This document shows, one piece after another, positions 16,479 to 22,555 of a DNA stretch of 22,555 nt (positions are counted from its first letter, which is position 1; each line of letters begins with the position of its first letter). Made by a program: the position numbers and the translations under genes. The notes under the pieces are model-generated. The model saw only the letters and a list, made by a program, of their open reading frames with translations, ran no database searches and was not told the DNA's origin. The stretch covers positions 1 through 22,555 of the forward strand of contig CALEYV010000137.1 of assembly GCA_937927875.1 (NCBI GenBank), read 5' to 3'. This stretch comes from an uncultured Actinomycetes bacterium (GTDB lineage: Bacteria; Actinomycetota; Acidimicrobiia; IMCC26256; PALSA-555).

Positions 16479-17765
16479 GTGACGACGACGCACCTCTACG
16501 ACCCGCTCGACGCCAGCTACTACGACGACGAGGCGGCGCGGGCCGAGCGCGACCGGACCTTCCAGATCTGCTCGGACTGCCGCATCTGCGTCAAGCTCTG
16601 CCCTTCGTTCAAGAGCCTGTTCCGGATGATCGACGAGCGCGAGGACGGTGCCCACGACGTCACGTTCCTGCTCGACGGTCAGCACCGGGTCGTCGTCGAC
16701 GAGTGCTACCAGTGCAAGCTCTGCGCCGTCGTCTGCCCGTACACGCCCGACCAGCACCAGGAGTGGAAGGTCGACTTCCCGCGGCTGATGCTCCGGACGG
16801 CCGCCATCAACACCCGGGCGGAGGGCGCGCCGCGGAGCGCCCGGCTGCTGGCCCGCACCGACCTGCAGGGGAAGGCGGCGACGAAGCTGGCGCCGCTCGT
16901 GAACGCCATGGGCCGGGTCCGACCGGCCCGGTTCGTGCTCGAGAAGACCACCGGGATCGCCCGTGACCGCCTGCTGCCCAGCTACCCCCGGGTGCGGTTC
17001 TCGAAGTGGTTCCGCCGCCGCTCGCCGGCGCCGGCGCGGCGGGGAACGGTGGCGCTCTTCCCGACGTGCATGGTCGAGTACCAGGCGACCGAGATCGGGA
17101 AGGCCGTGGTCGGCGTCTACGAGCGCAACGGGCTCGCCTGCGAGGTGCCCGAGGGCCAGGTGTGCTGTGGGATGCCGTGGCTCGACCCCGGCGACGTGGA
17201 GCGGTTCGAGGCCCTCGCCCGCCGCAACGTCGAGGTCCTCGCCGACGCGGTGCGGCGCGGCCGGGACGTCGTCGTGCCCCAGCCGACCTGCGCGTACGTG
17301 CTGAAGAACGAGGTGCCCGACTTCCTCGGCACCGACGATGCTCGGCTCGTGGGCGAGCACACCTACGACGTCGACGAGTACCTGATGGCGCGGCACCGGG
17401 AGCAGCCCCTCGACACCGAGTTCGACGGGCCCACCTACGAGACCATCACGTGGCACGCCGCCTGCCACTACCGCGCCCAGCAGATCGGACCGAAGAGCCG
17501 CGACCTGATGGCGCTGACCGGGGCCAGCGTCACCGTCGTCGAGCGCTGCAGCGCCATCGACGGCACGTGGGGGCTGCGGGCCGAGAACGTCGCCCTGTCG
17601 CGCCGCATCGCCAAGCCGCTGATGGAGAAGCTGCAGGAGACCCCCACCGACCTCGTCGCCGGCGACTGCCACCTCGCCAACGCCGCGATCGAGGAGGCGA
17701 CCGCGATGGTCCCGCTCCATCCGATCCAGGTCCTGGCCCGCGCCTACGCGCTCGACGAGGAGTAA
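16479..17765 (+). CDS. 2[4Fe-4S] plus CCG-domain (GlpC/HdrD-related) iron-sulfur protein
   Basis: A 428-residue protein related to GlpC and heterodisulfide reductase subunit D. The N-terminus has two ferredoxin motifs, C31-C34-C37-C41 and C76-C79-C82-C86, both ending CP. Two cysteine-rich CCG-type domains follow: the first with C197 (FPTC), C229-C230-G and C271 (QPTC); the second with C329, C357 and C397 (GDCHLA). In the second the CC pair reads CS (RCSAIDGTWG), so it is altered in the cluster-binding core. No membrane segment or flavin domain is visible, suggesting a soluble electron carrier or oxidoreductase. GTG at 16479 has an AAAGG-like site nine bases upstream. DUF3501 follows four bases after its stop. 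Its position makes it a possible reductant for the rubredoxin-less rubrerythrin. Confidence 0.92.
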   Translation: MTTTHLYDPLDASYYDDEAARAERDRTFQICSDCRICVKLCPSFKSLFRMIDEREDGAHDVTFLLDGQHRVVVDECYQCKLCAVVCPYTPDQHQEWKVDFPRLMLRTAAINTRAEGAPRSARLLARTDLQGKAATKLAPLVNAMGRVRPARFVLEKTTGIARDRLLPSYPRVRFSKWFRRRSPAPARRGTVALFPTCMVEYQATEIGKAVVGVYERNGLACEVPEGQVCCGMPWLDPGDVERFEALARRNVEVLADAVRRGRDVVVPQPTCAYVLKNEVPDFLGTDDARLVGEHTYDVDEYLMARHREQPLDTEFDGPTYETITWHAACHYRAQQIGPKSRDLMALTGASVTVVERCSAIDGTWGLRAENVALSRRIAKPLMEKLQETPTDLVAGDCHLANAAIEEATAMVPLHPIQVLARAYALDEE

Positions 17766-17769
17766 CCCG

Positions 17770-18348
17770 GTGCGCAAGCTCACGATGGCCGACATCAAGG
17801 ACCTCCGGGAGTACGAGCGCGAGCGCGACGAGTTCTTAGCCGAGATCATCGCCACCAAGAAGCGACGCCGGATCCCGATCGGCGACCTCACGACGATCGT
17901 GTTCGAGAACGCGGCCACTATGCGGTTCCAGATCCAGGAGATGGCCCGGGCCGAGCGGATGCTGCGCGACGAGCAGATCGCCCATGAGGTCGAGACCTAC
18001 AACGAGCTGATCCCGGGCGACGGCGAGCTCTCGGGGACGCTCTTCATCGAGATCGACGACGACGAGTCGCTGAACTACTGGCTGCCCCGGCTGGTCGACA
18101 TCCAGGACCACGTGCACATCGCGGTCGGCGACGAGGTCGTGACCGGCCGGCCCGAGGACGTCGAGCGGCTCACCCGGCCGGACACGACAACCACCGTCCA
18201 CTACCTCAAGTTCGCGTTGACGCCCCAGCAGCAGCAGGCGTTCGGGGACGGGCCGGTCCGGGTCCTGATCGACCACCCGGAGTACGAGGCCGCCACGACG
18301 CTGACCGCCGAGCAGCGCGACGAGCTGGTCGGGGACTTCGCCGCTTGA
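17770..18348 (+). CDS. DUF3501 family protein
   Basis: A 192-residue soluble protein that I recognise as DUF3501 from its start (RKLTMADIKDLREYERERDE), the KKRRRIPIGD segment and the IVFENAATMRFQIQEMARAE helix. No function is established for the family. There are no cysteines, so it does not bind a Cys-ligated cluster itself; the acidic IEIDDDESLNYWLPRL middle and PVRVLIDHPEY end may be interaction surfaces. GTG at 17770 lies four bases after the Fe-S protein stop. I recall DUF3501 genes beside rubrerythrin and GlpC-like genes in other genomes, which suggests a dedicated partner of that pair (recollection, not checked). Confidence 0.88.
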   Translation: MRKLTMADIKDLREYERERDEFLAEIIATKKRRRIPIGDLTTIVFENAATMRFQIQEMARAERMLRDEQIAHEVETYNELIPGDGELSGTLFIEIDDDESLNYWLPRLVDIQDHVHIAVGDEVVTGRPEDVERLTRPDTTTTVHYLKFALTPQQQQAFGDGPVRVLIDHPEYEAATTLTAEQRDELVGDFAA

Positions 18349-18785
18349 GCCTTGAGATTCGCGTCGCTCGGCTCGACCCTTCGGCGCCGCTGCCGGTCCA
18401 GGCCCACGAGCACGACGCCGGCTACGACCTGGCGGCCCGGGTCGAGGTCGTCCTCGAGGCCGGCGGCGGCCGGGCGCTGGTCCCCACCGGGCTGGCGATC
18501 GCCATCCCGCCCGGCCATGCCGGCCTGGTGCTGCCGCGCTCCGGGCTGGCGCTCCGCCACGGCGTCACCTGCCTGAACACGCCCGGGCTCATCGACTCGC
18601 AGTACCGCGGGGAGCTGAAGGTCCTGCTCGTGAACACCGACCCTCAAGTGGCCTACACGGTGCACCCCGGCGACCGGATCGCGCAGCTCGTCATCACCGC
18701 CGTCGCCGCCGTCGACTGGGTCGAGGTCGCCACGCTGGACGGCACGACGCGCGACACGTTCGGCTTCGGCTCGACCGGCCGCTGA
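18345..18785 (+). CDS. dut: dUTP diphosphatase
   Basis: A 146-residue trimeric-type dUTPase, hydrolysing dUTP to dUMP and pyrophosphate. All five family motifs are visible: HDAGYDL (residues 23-29), PRSGLALRHGV, TPGLIDSQYRGELKVLLVN, PGDRIAQLV, and the C-terminal arm RDTFGFGSTGR. The start TTG at 18345 overlaps the DUF3501 stop as TTGA; no better start exists before motif 1, so translation is probably coupled. Its place after oxidative-stress genes may be accidental or may reflect protection of the nucleotide pool. Confidence 0.95.
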   Translation: MSLEIRVARLDPSAPLPVQAHEHDAGYDLAARVEVVLEAGGGRALVPTGLAIAIPPGHAGLVLPRSGLALRHGVTCLNTPGLIDSQYRGELKVLLVNTDPQVAYTVHPGDRIAQLVITAVAAVDWVEVATLDGTTRDTFGFGSTGR

Positions 18786-18829
18786 CGCGCCGGCCGCGCG
18801 CCCGATGGACCGGCGGCGCGACCGGCCGT

Positions 18830-18835
18830 TAGCGT
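18830..18835 (+). promoter_or_regulatory. -10 box of the LLM oxidoreductase pair (leaderless)
   Basis: TAGCGT (TANNNT) ends six bases before the GTG at 18842, predicting transcription from the start codon itself. There is no Shine-Dalgarno in front of this gene, which supports a leaderless message. The -35 region is unclear. Confidence 0.5.
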
Positions 18836-18841
18836 GCCCCG

Positions 18842-19786
18842 GTGCCTCACGATCGCAAGTTCCGCTTCGGCGTCATGGCCCCCCGCGCCGAGTCGGCGAC
18901 GCAGTACCGCGACGCCGCCCGCAAGTGGGAGGACCTCGGCTACTCGACGCTGTTCGTGCCCGACCACTTCGTCGACCACCCGCTCGCACCCATCCCCGCG
19001 ATGGCGATGGTCGCCGAGGCCACGAAGCACCTGCGGGTCGGGTCGCTCGTCCTCGGCAACGACTACAAGCACCCGGTCGTGCTCGCCCGGGAAGCGGCGA
19101 CCCTTGACCTGCTCTCCGACGGTCGGCTCGAGCTCGGCATCGGCGCCGGCTGGATGACCGCGGACTACGAGAAGGCCGGGCTGCCCCTCGACCGGCCCGG
19201 CGTGCGCGTCGACCGGCTCGCGGAGTCGGTGGCGGTGCTGAAGGCGCTCTTCGCGGGCGGCTCGACGACGTTCGCCGGCAAGCACTACCAGATCACCGAC
19301 CTCGACGGCGGTCCGGCGCCGGTCCAGCAGCCCCACCCGCCGATCATCATCGGCGGCGGCGGGCGACGGGTGCTGTCACTGGCGGCCCGCGAGGCCGACA
19401 TCGTCGGCATCAACGCCAACCTGCAGCGGGGGACCGCCGAGCACCCGGACACGGCGCGGTCGCTCAGCGGGGAGGCGACGGACCAGAAGCTCGCCTGGGT
19501 GCGGGACGCCGCCGGCCCGCGCTTCGACGACCTCGAGATCCAGCAGTACGCGGGGTTCGTCATGTTCACCGACGATCGCCAATCGCTGGCGGAGGCGATG
19601 GCGCCGTCGTTCGGGGTGAGCCCGGAGATGGCCCTCGAGACGCCGATCGCGATCGTCGGCACGAGCGAGCAGATGGTCGACGATCTGCTCGCCCGCCGCG
19701 AGCGCTGGCAGATGAGCTACATCGTGGTCGACGACGCCGTCGCCGAGCAGTTCTCGCCGATCGTGTCCCGGCTCACCGGGACCTAG
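18842..19786 (+). CDS. LLM class F420-dependent oxidoreductase (MSMEG_2516-like), copy 1
   Basis: A 314-residue luciferase-like monooxygenase-superfamily protein with a single TIM barrel. The first strand is KFRFGVMAP, then the helix and strand EDLGYSTLFVPDHFVD, LRVGSLVLGNDYKHP, and DLLSDGRLELGIGAGW, which together resemble the actinobacterial F420-dependent subfamily named after MSMEG_2516 (recalled). IIIGGGGRRVLSLAAREADIV is the phosphate-binding part of the cofactor site. GTG at 18842 was chosen because PHDRKFRF matches the second copy's AHDRKFRF. It is followed after 11 bases by a paralogue. The substrate is unknown. Confidence 0.92.
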   Translation: MPHDRKFRFGVMAPRAESATQYRDAARKWEDLGYSTLFVPDHFVDHPLAPIPAMAMVAEATKHLRVGSLVLGNDYKHPVVLAREAATLDLLSDGRLELGIGAGWMTADYEKAGLPLDRPGVRVDRLAESVAVLKALFAGGSTTFAGKHYQITDLDGGPAPVQQPHPPIIIGGGGRRVLSLAAREADIVGINANLQRGTAEHPDTARSLSGEATDQKLAWVRDAAGPRFDDLEIQQYAGFVMFTDDRQSLAEAMAPSFGVSPEMALETPIAIVGTSEQMVDDLLARRERWQMSYIVVDDAVAEQFSPIVSRLTGT

Positions 19787-19797
19787 AAGGAGCAGCC

Positions 19798-20739
19798 GTG
19801 GCCCACGATCGCAAGTTCCGCTTCGCTGTTCAGGTCGACGGCCCGTATGACGGCGCCGGCTGGTCGACGGTGGCCCGAAAGATCGAGGACCTCGGCTACT
19901 CGACGCTCTACATGCCAGACCACTTCGTCGACACCGAGCTGGCCCCGATGGTCGGCATCTCGTTCGCGGCCGCGGCGACCGAGCGGCTCCGGGTCGGCAT
20001 GCTCGTCCTCGGGAACGACTACAAGCACCCCGCGGTCACGGCGAAGGAAGCCGCCACCGTGGACCTGCTGTCCGAGGGCCGCCTCGAGTTCGGGATCGGC
20101 GCCGGTTGGATGCAGGCCGACTACGACGCCCTCGGTCTCACCTACGACTCGGCGGGGGTGCGCATCGACCGGCTGGCCGAGGCGCTGCACATCATCAAGG
20201 GGGCGTGGGGTCCCGAACCGTTCGACCACGACGGGAAGCACTACACGATCCGCTCGTACAACGGGACGCCCAAGCCGGTCCAACAGCCGCGGCCGCCGAT
20301 CGTCGTGGGTGGGGGAGGCCCCCGCCTATTGCGTCTCGCCGGCCGAGAGGCCGACATCGTGGGCATCAACCCCAATCTCCGCGCCGGGGAGATCACCGGC
20401 GACGCGCTCCAGAGCTCTCTGGCGGCCGAGACGCGCAAGAAGGTGGGATGGATCCGGGAGGGCGCGGGAGCGCGCTTCGACGACCTCGAGCTCCAGGTCC
20501 GGTACTTCATTGCGGCCATCACCAACGACGCCCGAGGCGTCGCCGACGCGGTCGCCGGTGCGGCCGGGACCACCGCCGACGAGGCGCTGGCCTCTGCGGT
20601 TGCGCTCGTCGGGACCGTCGATTCGGTCTGCGATTCGCTCGTCGAGCGGCGCGAGGAGTGGGGCGTCTCGTACGTGGTCTTGGGGCACGACACCTTCGAG
20701 GCGTTTGCCCCAGTCGTCGAGCGCCTCGCCGGGACCTAA
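19798..20739 (+). CDS. LLM class F420-dependent oxidoreductase (MSMEG_2516-like), copy 2
   Basis: A 313-residue paralogue of the preceding gene, with the same landmarks: DRKFRFAVQ, EDLGYSTLYMPDHFVD, LRVGMLVLGNDYKHP, DLLSEGRLEFGIGAGW and VVGGGGPRLLRLAGREADIV. GTG at 19798 has an AGAAGGAG site. It differs from copy 1 mainly at its N-terminus (VDGPYDGAGW for APRAESATQY) and near the middle loop, which shape the substrate pocket in this superfamily, so the two may act on different substrates or as a heteromer. Last gene of the unit; only a weak 5-bp hairpin (around 20754-20769) follows. Confidence 0.92.
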   Translation: MAHDRKFRFAVQVDGPYDGAGWSTVARKIEDLGYSTLYMPDHFVDTELAPMVGISFAAAATERLRVGMLVLGNDYKHPAVTAKEAATVDLLSEGRLEFGIGAGWMQADYDALGLTYDSAGVRIDRLAEALHIIKGAWGPEPFDHDGKHYTIRSYNGTPKPVQQPRPPIVVGGGGPRLLRLAGREADIVGINPNLRAGEITGDALQSSLAAETRKKVGWIREGAGARFDDLELQVRYFIAAITNDARGVADAVAGAAGTTADEALASAVALVGTVDSVCDSLVERREEWGVSYVVLGHDTFEAFAPVVERLAGT

Positions 20740-20780
20740 CCCGTCGGCCGTCCCCGAGAGAGGGGAAGGGGCGACCGCGT

Positions 20781-20786
20781 TATCCT
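20781..20786 (+). promoter_or_regulatory. -10 box of tRNA-Gly
   Basis: TATCCT (TANNNT) lies nine bases before the mature tRNA 5' end, a usual distance. No clear -35 was seen. Confidence 0.45.
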
Positions 20787-20795
20787 CGTTGCCGC

Positions 20796-20871
20796 GCGGA
20801 CGTGGCTCAGTTGGTAGAGCATCACCTTGCCAAGGTGAGGGTCGCGGGTTCGAGTCCCGTCGTCCGCTCCA
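20796..20871 (+). tRNA. tRNA-Gly (anticodon GCC)
   Basis: A 76-base tRNA with encoded CCA. The acceptor arms GCGGACG (20796-20802) and CGTCCGC (20861-20867) pair fully; the D arm has GGCTCAGTTGGTAGAGC; the anticodon stem TCACC/GGTGA encloses loop TTGCCAA with anticodon GCC at 20829-20831; the T arm has GGTTCGAGTCC. The discriminator is T20868 followed by CCA. It is intact although an integrase gene follows closely, so the element restored the 3' end on insertion or this is the undamaged side. Confidence 0.97.
20842..20871 (+). other. probable attachment site core in the tRNA 3' half
   Basis: Tyrosine integrases of actinobacterial elements commonly use the T-arm and 3' end of a tRNA gene as attB, and the integrase gene starts 105 bp downstream in the same direction. 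The exact core cannot be fixed because the second copy (expected beyond 22555) is not in the window. Confidence 0.5.
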
Positions 20872-20883
20872 AGAAGTGCTGGT

Positions 20884-20906
20884 CAGGCCTCCGTATCGGA
20901 GGCCTG
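20884..20906. terminator. hairpin terminator after tRNA-Gly
   Basis: A perfect 10-bp stem (20884-20893 with 20897-20906) closes a 3-base TAT loop 12 bases after the tRNA. No long T run follows, as usual in high-GC genomes. It could alternatively be an arm-type site of the integrase. Confidence 0.55.
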
Positions 20907-20976
20907 TCGCATTCTCGGGCCGGTCGTGTCCATCCACTGTCCATCCCGGCGCCGCCGGGAGGAGACGGAGGAGGAC

Positions 20977-22137
20977 ATGCAGGGATCCCTGCGGCGCCGA
21001 GGCGCCGCCTGGCAGCTCCGCGTCTACACGGGGCGGGACGCGGTCACCGGCCACAAGCGCTGGGTCACCCGCACCGTTCGCGGCACCCGCCGGCAGGCCG
21101 AACGGGAGCTCGCGGCGATGGTTCGCACCGCCGGGGACCAGGACGGCGGCACAGGGGCCTCGGTGGCGACGTTGCTGGAGCGCTGGTTCGAGCAGATGGC
21201 TCCGGACTGGTCACCTCGCACGGTGGTCCATCACCGGTACATCCTCGACCGCTACCTCCTGCCACGCTTCGGTGACCTCGCGCTCGATCGCGTCCTTCCG
21301 GCCGAGATCGACGGGTTCTATGCCGCGCTGCGAGGCCCCTCCCGGAACCTGGCGCCCGCCACCGTGCGACGCATACACGGGGTGCTGCGTGCGGCGCTGG
21401 CGCAGGGAGTCAAGTGGGGCTGGCTGCTAGCGAACCCTGCTGACCGGGCGACGCCACCTCGCGTCGTGCCACCAGACATCCAGCCGCCCGCCATCGACGA
21501 CCTGCGGCGCATACTGGCACTCGTCGACGCCAAGGACACTGCGCTCCGCACCTTCCTGAGAATGGCGATCGTCACTGGCGCCCGGCGCTCGCAGCTCCTC
21601 GGTCTCCAGTGGCGCGACGTGGACCTCGCCGGCCGGTCGGTGCTGTTCCGACGGGGTGTCGTCGACGGCCCCGACGGCGTAGCCGTCAAGAGCACGAAGA
21701 ACCACCGCGCCTATCGGGTCGTTCTCGACGACGAGTCGATTGCCGACCTAGGGGCTCGGCGCCGGGAGGCCGAGAGGCTCGCTGAGGCTGCGGGTACCGA
21801 GTTCCCGGACGACGGCTTCGTCTTCTCCGGAGACGTCGATGGACGGCACCCTTGGCGACCCGATTACGTCACCCATCGCTGGTCCAAGCTGCGGCGCCGA
21901 GCCGGCATGTCAGGGGTCCGACTCCATGACCTTCGCCATTTCGCAGCGACAGCGCTGCTCGGCGCTGGGGTACCGGTGAACATCGTGTCGGGGCGCCTGG
22001 GGCACGCCCGGAGCGCGACCACCCTGAACGTCTACGCCCATTTCACGGACAGTGGAGACCGATCGGCAGCCGAGGCGCTGGCGGCCATGCTCGAGGATCA
22101 GAGCGAGTCGACGGCGGACCCCCGTGGCGCGGGTTGA
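20977..22137 (+). CDS. tyrosine recombinase/integrase of a tRNA-targeting mobile element
   Basis: A 386-residue phage-type integrase. The N-terminal AP2-like arm-binding domain reads GSLRRRGAAWQLRVYTGRD (residues 3-21); a SAM-like core-binding domain covers about 62-160 (VATLLERWFEQM to LANPAD); the catalytic domain is intact with R203 (TGAR), K238/K241 (VKSTKN), H317 and R320 (LHDLRH), H343 (LGH) and the nucleophile Y353 (NVYAH). ATG at 20977 follows GGAGGAGGAC; the frame is open 17 codons further up but without a better site. It sits next to the tRNA-Gly and overlaps the convergent excisionase-like gene by 40 bp. It should catalyse site-specific insertion and excision of the element. Confidence 0.95.
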   Translation: MQGSLRRRGAAWQLRVYTGRDAVTGHKRWVTRTVRGTRRQAERELAAMVRTAGDQDGGTGASVATLLERWFEQMAPDWSPRTVVHHRYILDRYLLPRFGDLALDRVLPAEIDGFYAALRGPSRNLAPATVRRIHGVLRAALAQGVKWGWLLANPADRATPPRVVPPDIQPPAIDDLRRILALVDAKDTALRTFLRMAIVTGARRSQLLGLQWRDVDLAGRSVLFRRGVVDGPDGVAVKSTKNHRAYRVVLDDESIADLGARRREAERLAEAAGTEFPDDGFVFSGDVDGRHPWRPDYVTHRWSKLRRRAGMSGVRLHDLRHFAATALLGAGVPVNIVSGRLGHARSATTLNVYAHFTDSGDRSAAEALAAMLEDQSESTADPRGAG

Positions 22138-22352
22138 GCGGCGTCGGAGATGCTTACAAGCTGCTCAACGGTCTTCCGGGCGATCAGCTTCCTTCGCCCG
22201 GATAGCTGGAGCGCCGGGATCTCACCGCGGGCCACGAGCTCGTAGGTCTTCGAGCGTGAGATGCCGAGAACCTCTGCGACCTCGTCGACGCTGTAGGTCA
22301 GGCGCTGGGGCTTCGCCCGCTCCACGACGGGCCCTCCGTTACCGACTTCCAC
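22098..22352 (-). CDS. excisionase-like MerR/HTH_17 DNA-binding protein
   Basis: An 84-residue protein with the winged helix of excisionase-family proteins: TYSVDEVAEVLGISRSKTYE (residues 19-38), then LVARGEIPALQLSGRRKLI with the wing and KTVEQLV. Such proteins act as recombination directionality factors or small regulators. GTG at 22352 is preferred because GAGGAGG lies eight bases upstream (22361-22367); the frame also has a GTG at 22391. The last 13 codons overlap the 3' end of the integrase on the other strand, an antisense tail-to-tail arrangement; the tail ISDAAQPAPRGSAVDSL is not part of the fold. Confidence 0.85.
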   Translation of the reverse strand: MEVGNGGPVVERAKPQRLTYSVDEVAEVLGISRSKTYELVARGEIPALQLSGRRKLIARKTVEQLVSISDAAQPAPRGSAVDSL

Positions 22353-22417
22353 AATCCGAACCTCCTCGGTAGGCGATCCTGACGTCCGCACCGTGCGGGC
22401 GTGTCCGAGGAGACTGA

Positions 22418-22447
22418 ACCTGGTACCTACCTATTGACCTACCAGGT
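22418..22447. repeat. inverted repeat ACCTGGTA-N14-TACCAGGT upstream of the excisionase-like gene
   Basis: Perfect 8-base arms (22418-22425 and 22440-22447) with a 14-base, AT-richer spacer lie about 65 bp before the excisionase-like start. A near copy of the second arm (TATCAGGT, 22463-22470) follows. This could be an operator or an Xis/RDF binding site. Confidence 0.6.
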
Positions 22448-22482
22448 AAAGAGATGAGGGCCTATCAGGTGCGGCGAGCAGC

Positions 22483-22511
22483 GCTACCACCTACCAGAGC
22501 GGCTACCACCT
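22483..22511. repeat. short direct repeats GCTACCACCT
   Basis: Two exact 10-base copies at 22483-22492 and 22502-22511, 19 bp apart (about two helical turns). ACCTACCAG also occurs twice, at 22437-22445 and 22489-22497. They look like iterated protein-binding sites. Confidence 0.6.
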
Positions 22512-22515
22512 CGCG

Positions 22516-22545
22516 GCACCTCATGGCCGGTAGGCCGTGAGGTGC
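22516..22545. repeat. 13-bp inverted repeat with 4-base loop at window end
   Basis: 22516-22528 pairs with 22533-22545 around the loop GGTA, with a single T.G wobble. It may be a terminator for a gene beyond the window reading leftward, or an operator. The region 22392-22555 shows no convincing coding frame. Confidence 0.6.
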
Positions 22546-22555
22546 AATTGTGTAT

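Larger units (their letters stand above)
20977..22555. mobile_element. end of an integrated element (tRNA-Gly-associated), continues past window
   Basis: The integrase, the excisionase-like gene and the repeat-rich stretch lie together just after a tRNA gene, the usual layout of one end of an integrative element or prophage. The left limit is probably inside the tRNA 3' end; the right limit and the cargo are outside the window, so neither size nor type (ICE, prophage, genomic island) can be given. Confidence 0.75.

Noticed and set aside
20753..20770. Terminator after the second LLM gene
   Set aside because: Stem of five base pairs with no T run; mentioned under the gene only.
22483..22511. 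CRISPR-like repeats
   Set aside because: Units are only 10 bases with a 9-base gap; far too short for a CRISPR array and no cas gene is present.
22392..22555. A small gene in the repeat-rich stretch
   Set aside because: No frame with start, ribosome site and plausible composition was found; the repeats explain the sequence better.

Overview
The window is GC-rich (roughly 70%) bacterial chromosome. High GC, many GTG/TTG starts, 4-base stop/start overlaps, TANNNT -10 boxes lying a few bases from start codons, two LLM-class F420-type oxidoreductases and a CCA-encoding tRNA all point to an actinobacterium. The gene mix (fused Liv permease, many acyl-CoA enzymes, a four-subunit 2-oxoacid:ferredoxin oxidoreductase) resembles Acidimicrobiia-like lineages, but that placement is inference.

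Layout. (1) 1-1492, plus strand: the 3' end of an acyl-CoA dehydrogenase overlapping an APH-fold phosphotransferase, an arrangement like a split ACAD10/ACAD11 or the LvaA/LvaC pair. (2) 1584-2594, minus: a D-2-hydroxyacid dehydrogenase. (3) 2686-7319, minus: a tightly coupled operon TetR - VOR-type oxidoreductase gamma, delta (ferredoxin), alpha, beta - acyl-CoA dehydrogenase. (4) 7403-9037, plus: an acyl-CoA ligase divergent from the TetR gene; a perfect 6+6 inverted repeat covers the TetR start codon. (5) 9039-13923, minus: a branched-chain-amino-acid-type ABC transporter (binding protein, fused LivH-LivM permease, LivG, LivF). Regions 3-5 together suggest uptake, oxidation and CoA activation of branched-chain or related carboxylic substrates. 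(6) 14003-15442, minus: a second acyl-AMP ligase whose A10 catalytic lysine is replaced by glutamine.

(7) 15529-18785, plus: a PerR-like Fur-family regulator with a palindromic box in its own promoter, a rubrerythrin without rubredoxin domain, a two-[4Fe-4S]/CCG-domain protein, a DUF3501 protein and a dUTPase. The first four look like a peroxide-defence electron-transfer module and are the best candidate here for an under-described system. (8) 18842-20739, plus: tandem paralogous LLM oxidoreductases.

(9) 20796-22555: tRNA-Gly(GCC) followed 105 bp later by a tyrosine integrase and a tail-to-tail overlapping excisionase-like gene, then a repeat-rich, less GC-rich noncoding stretch. This is the end of an integrated element that continues beyond the window. 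No intergenic stretch exceeds 300 bp; no rRNA, CRISPR array or insertion sequence was seen.
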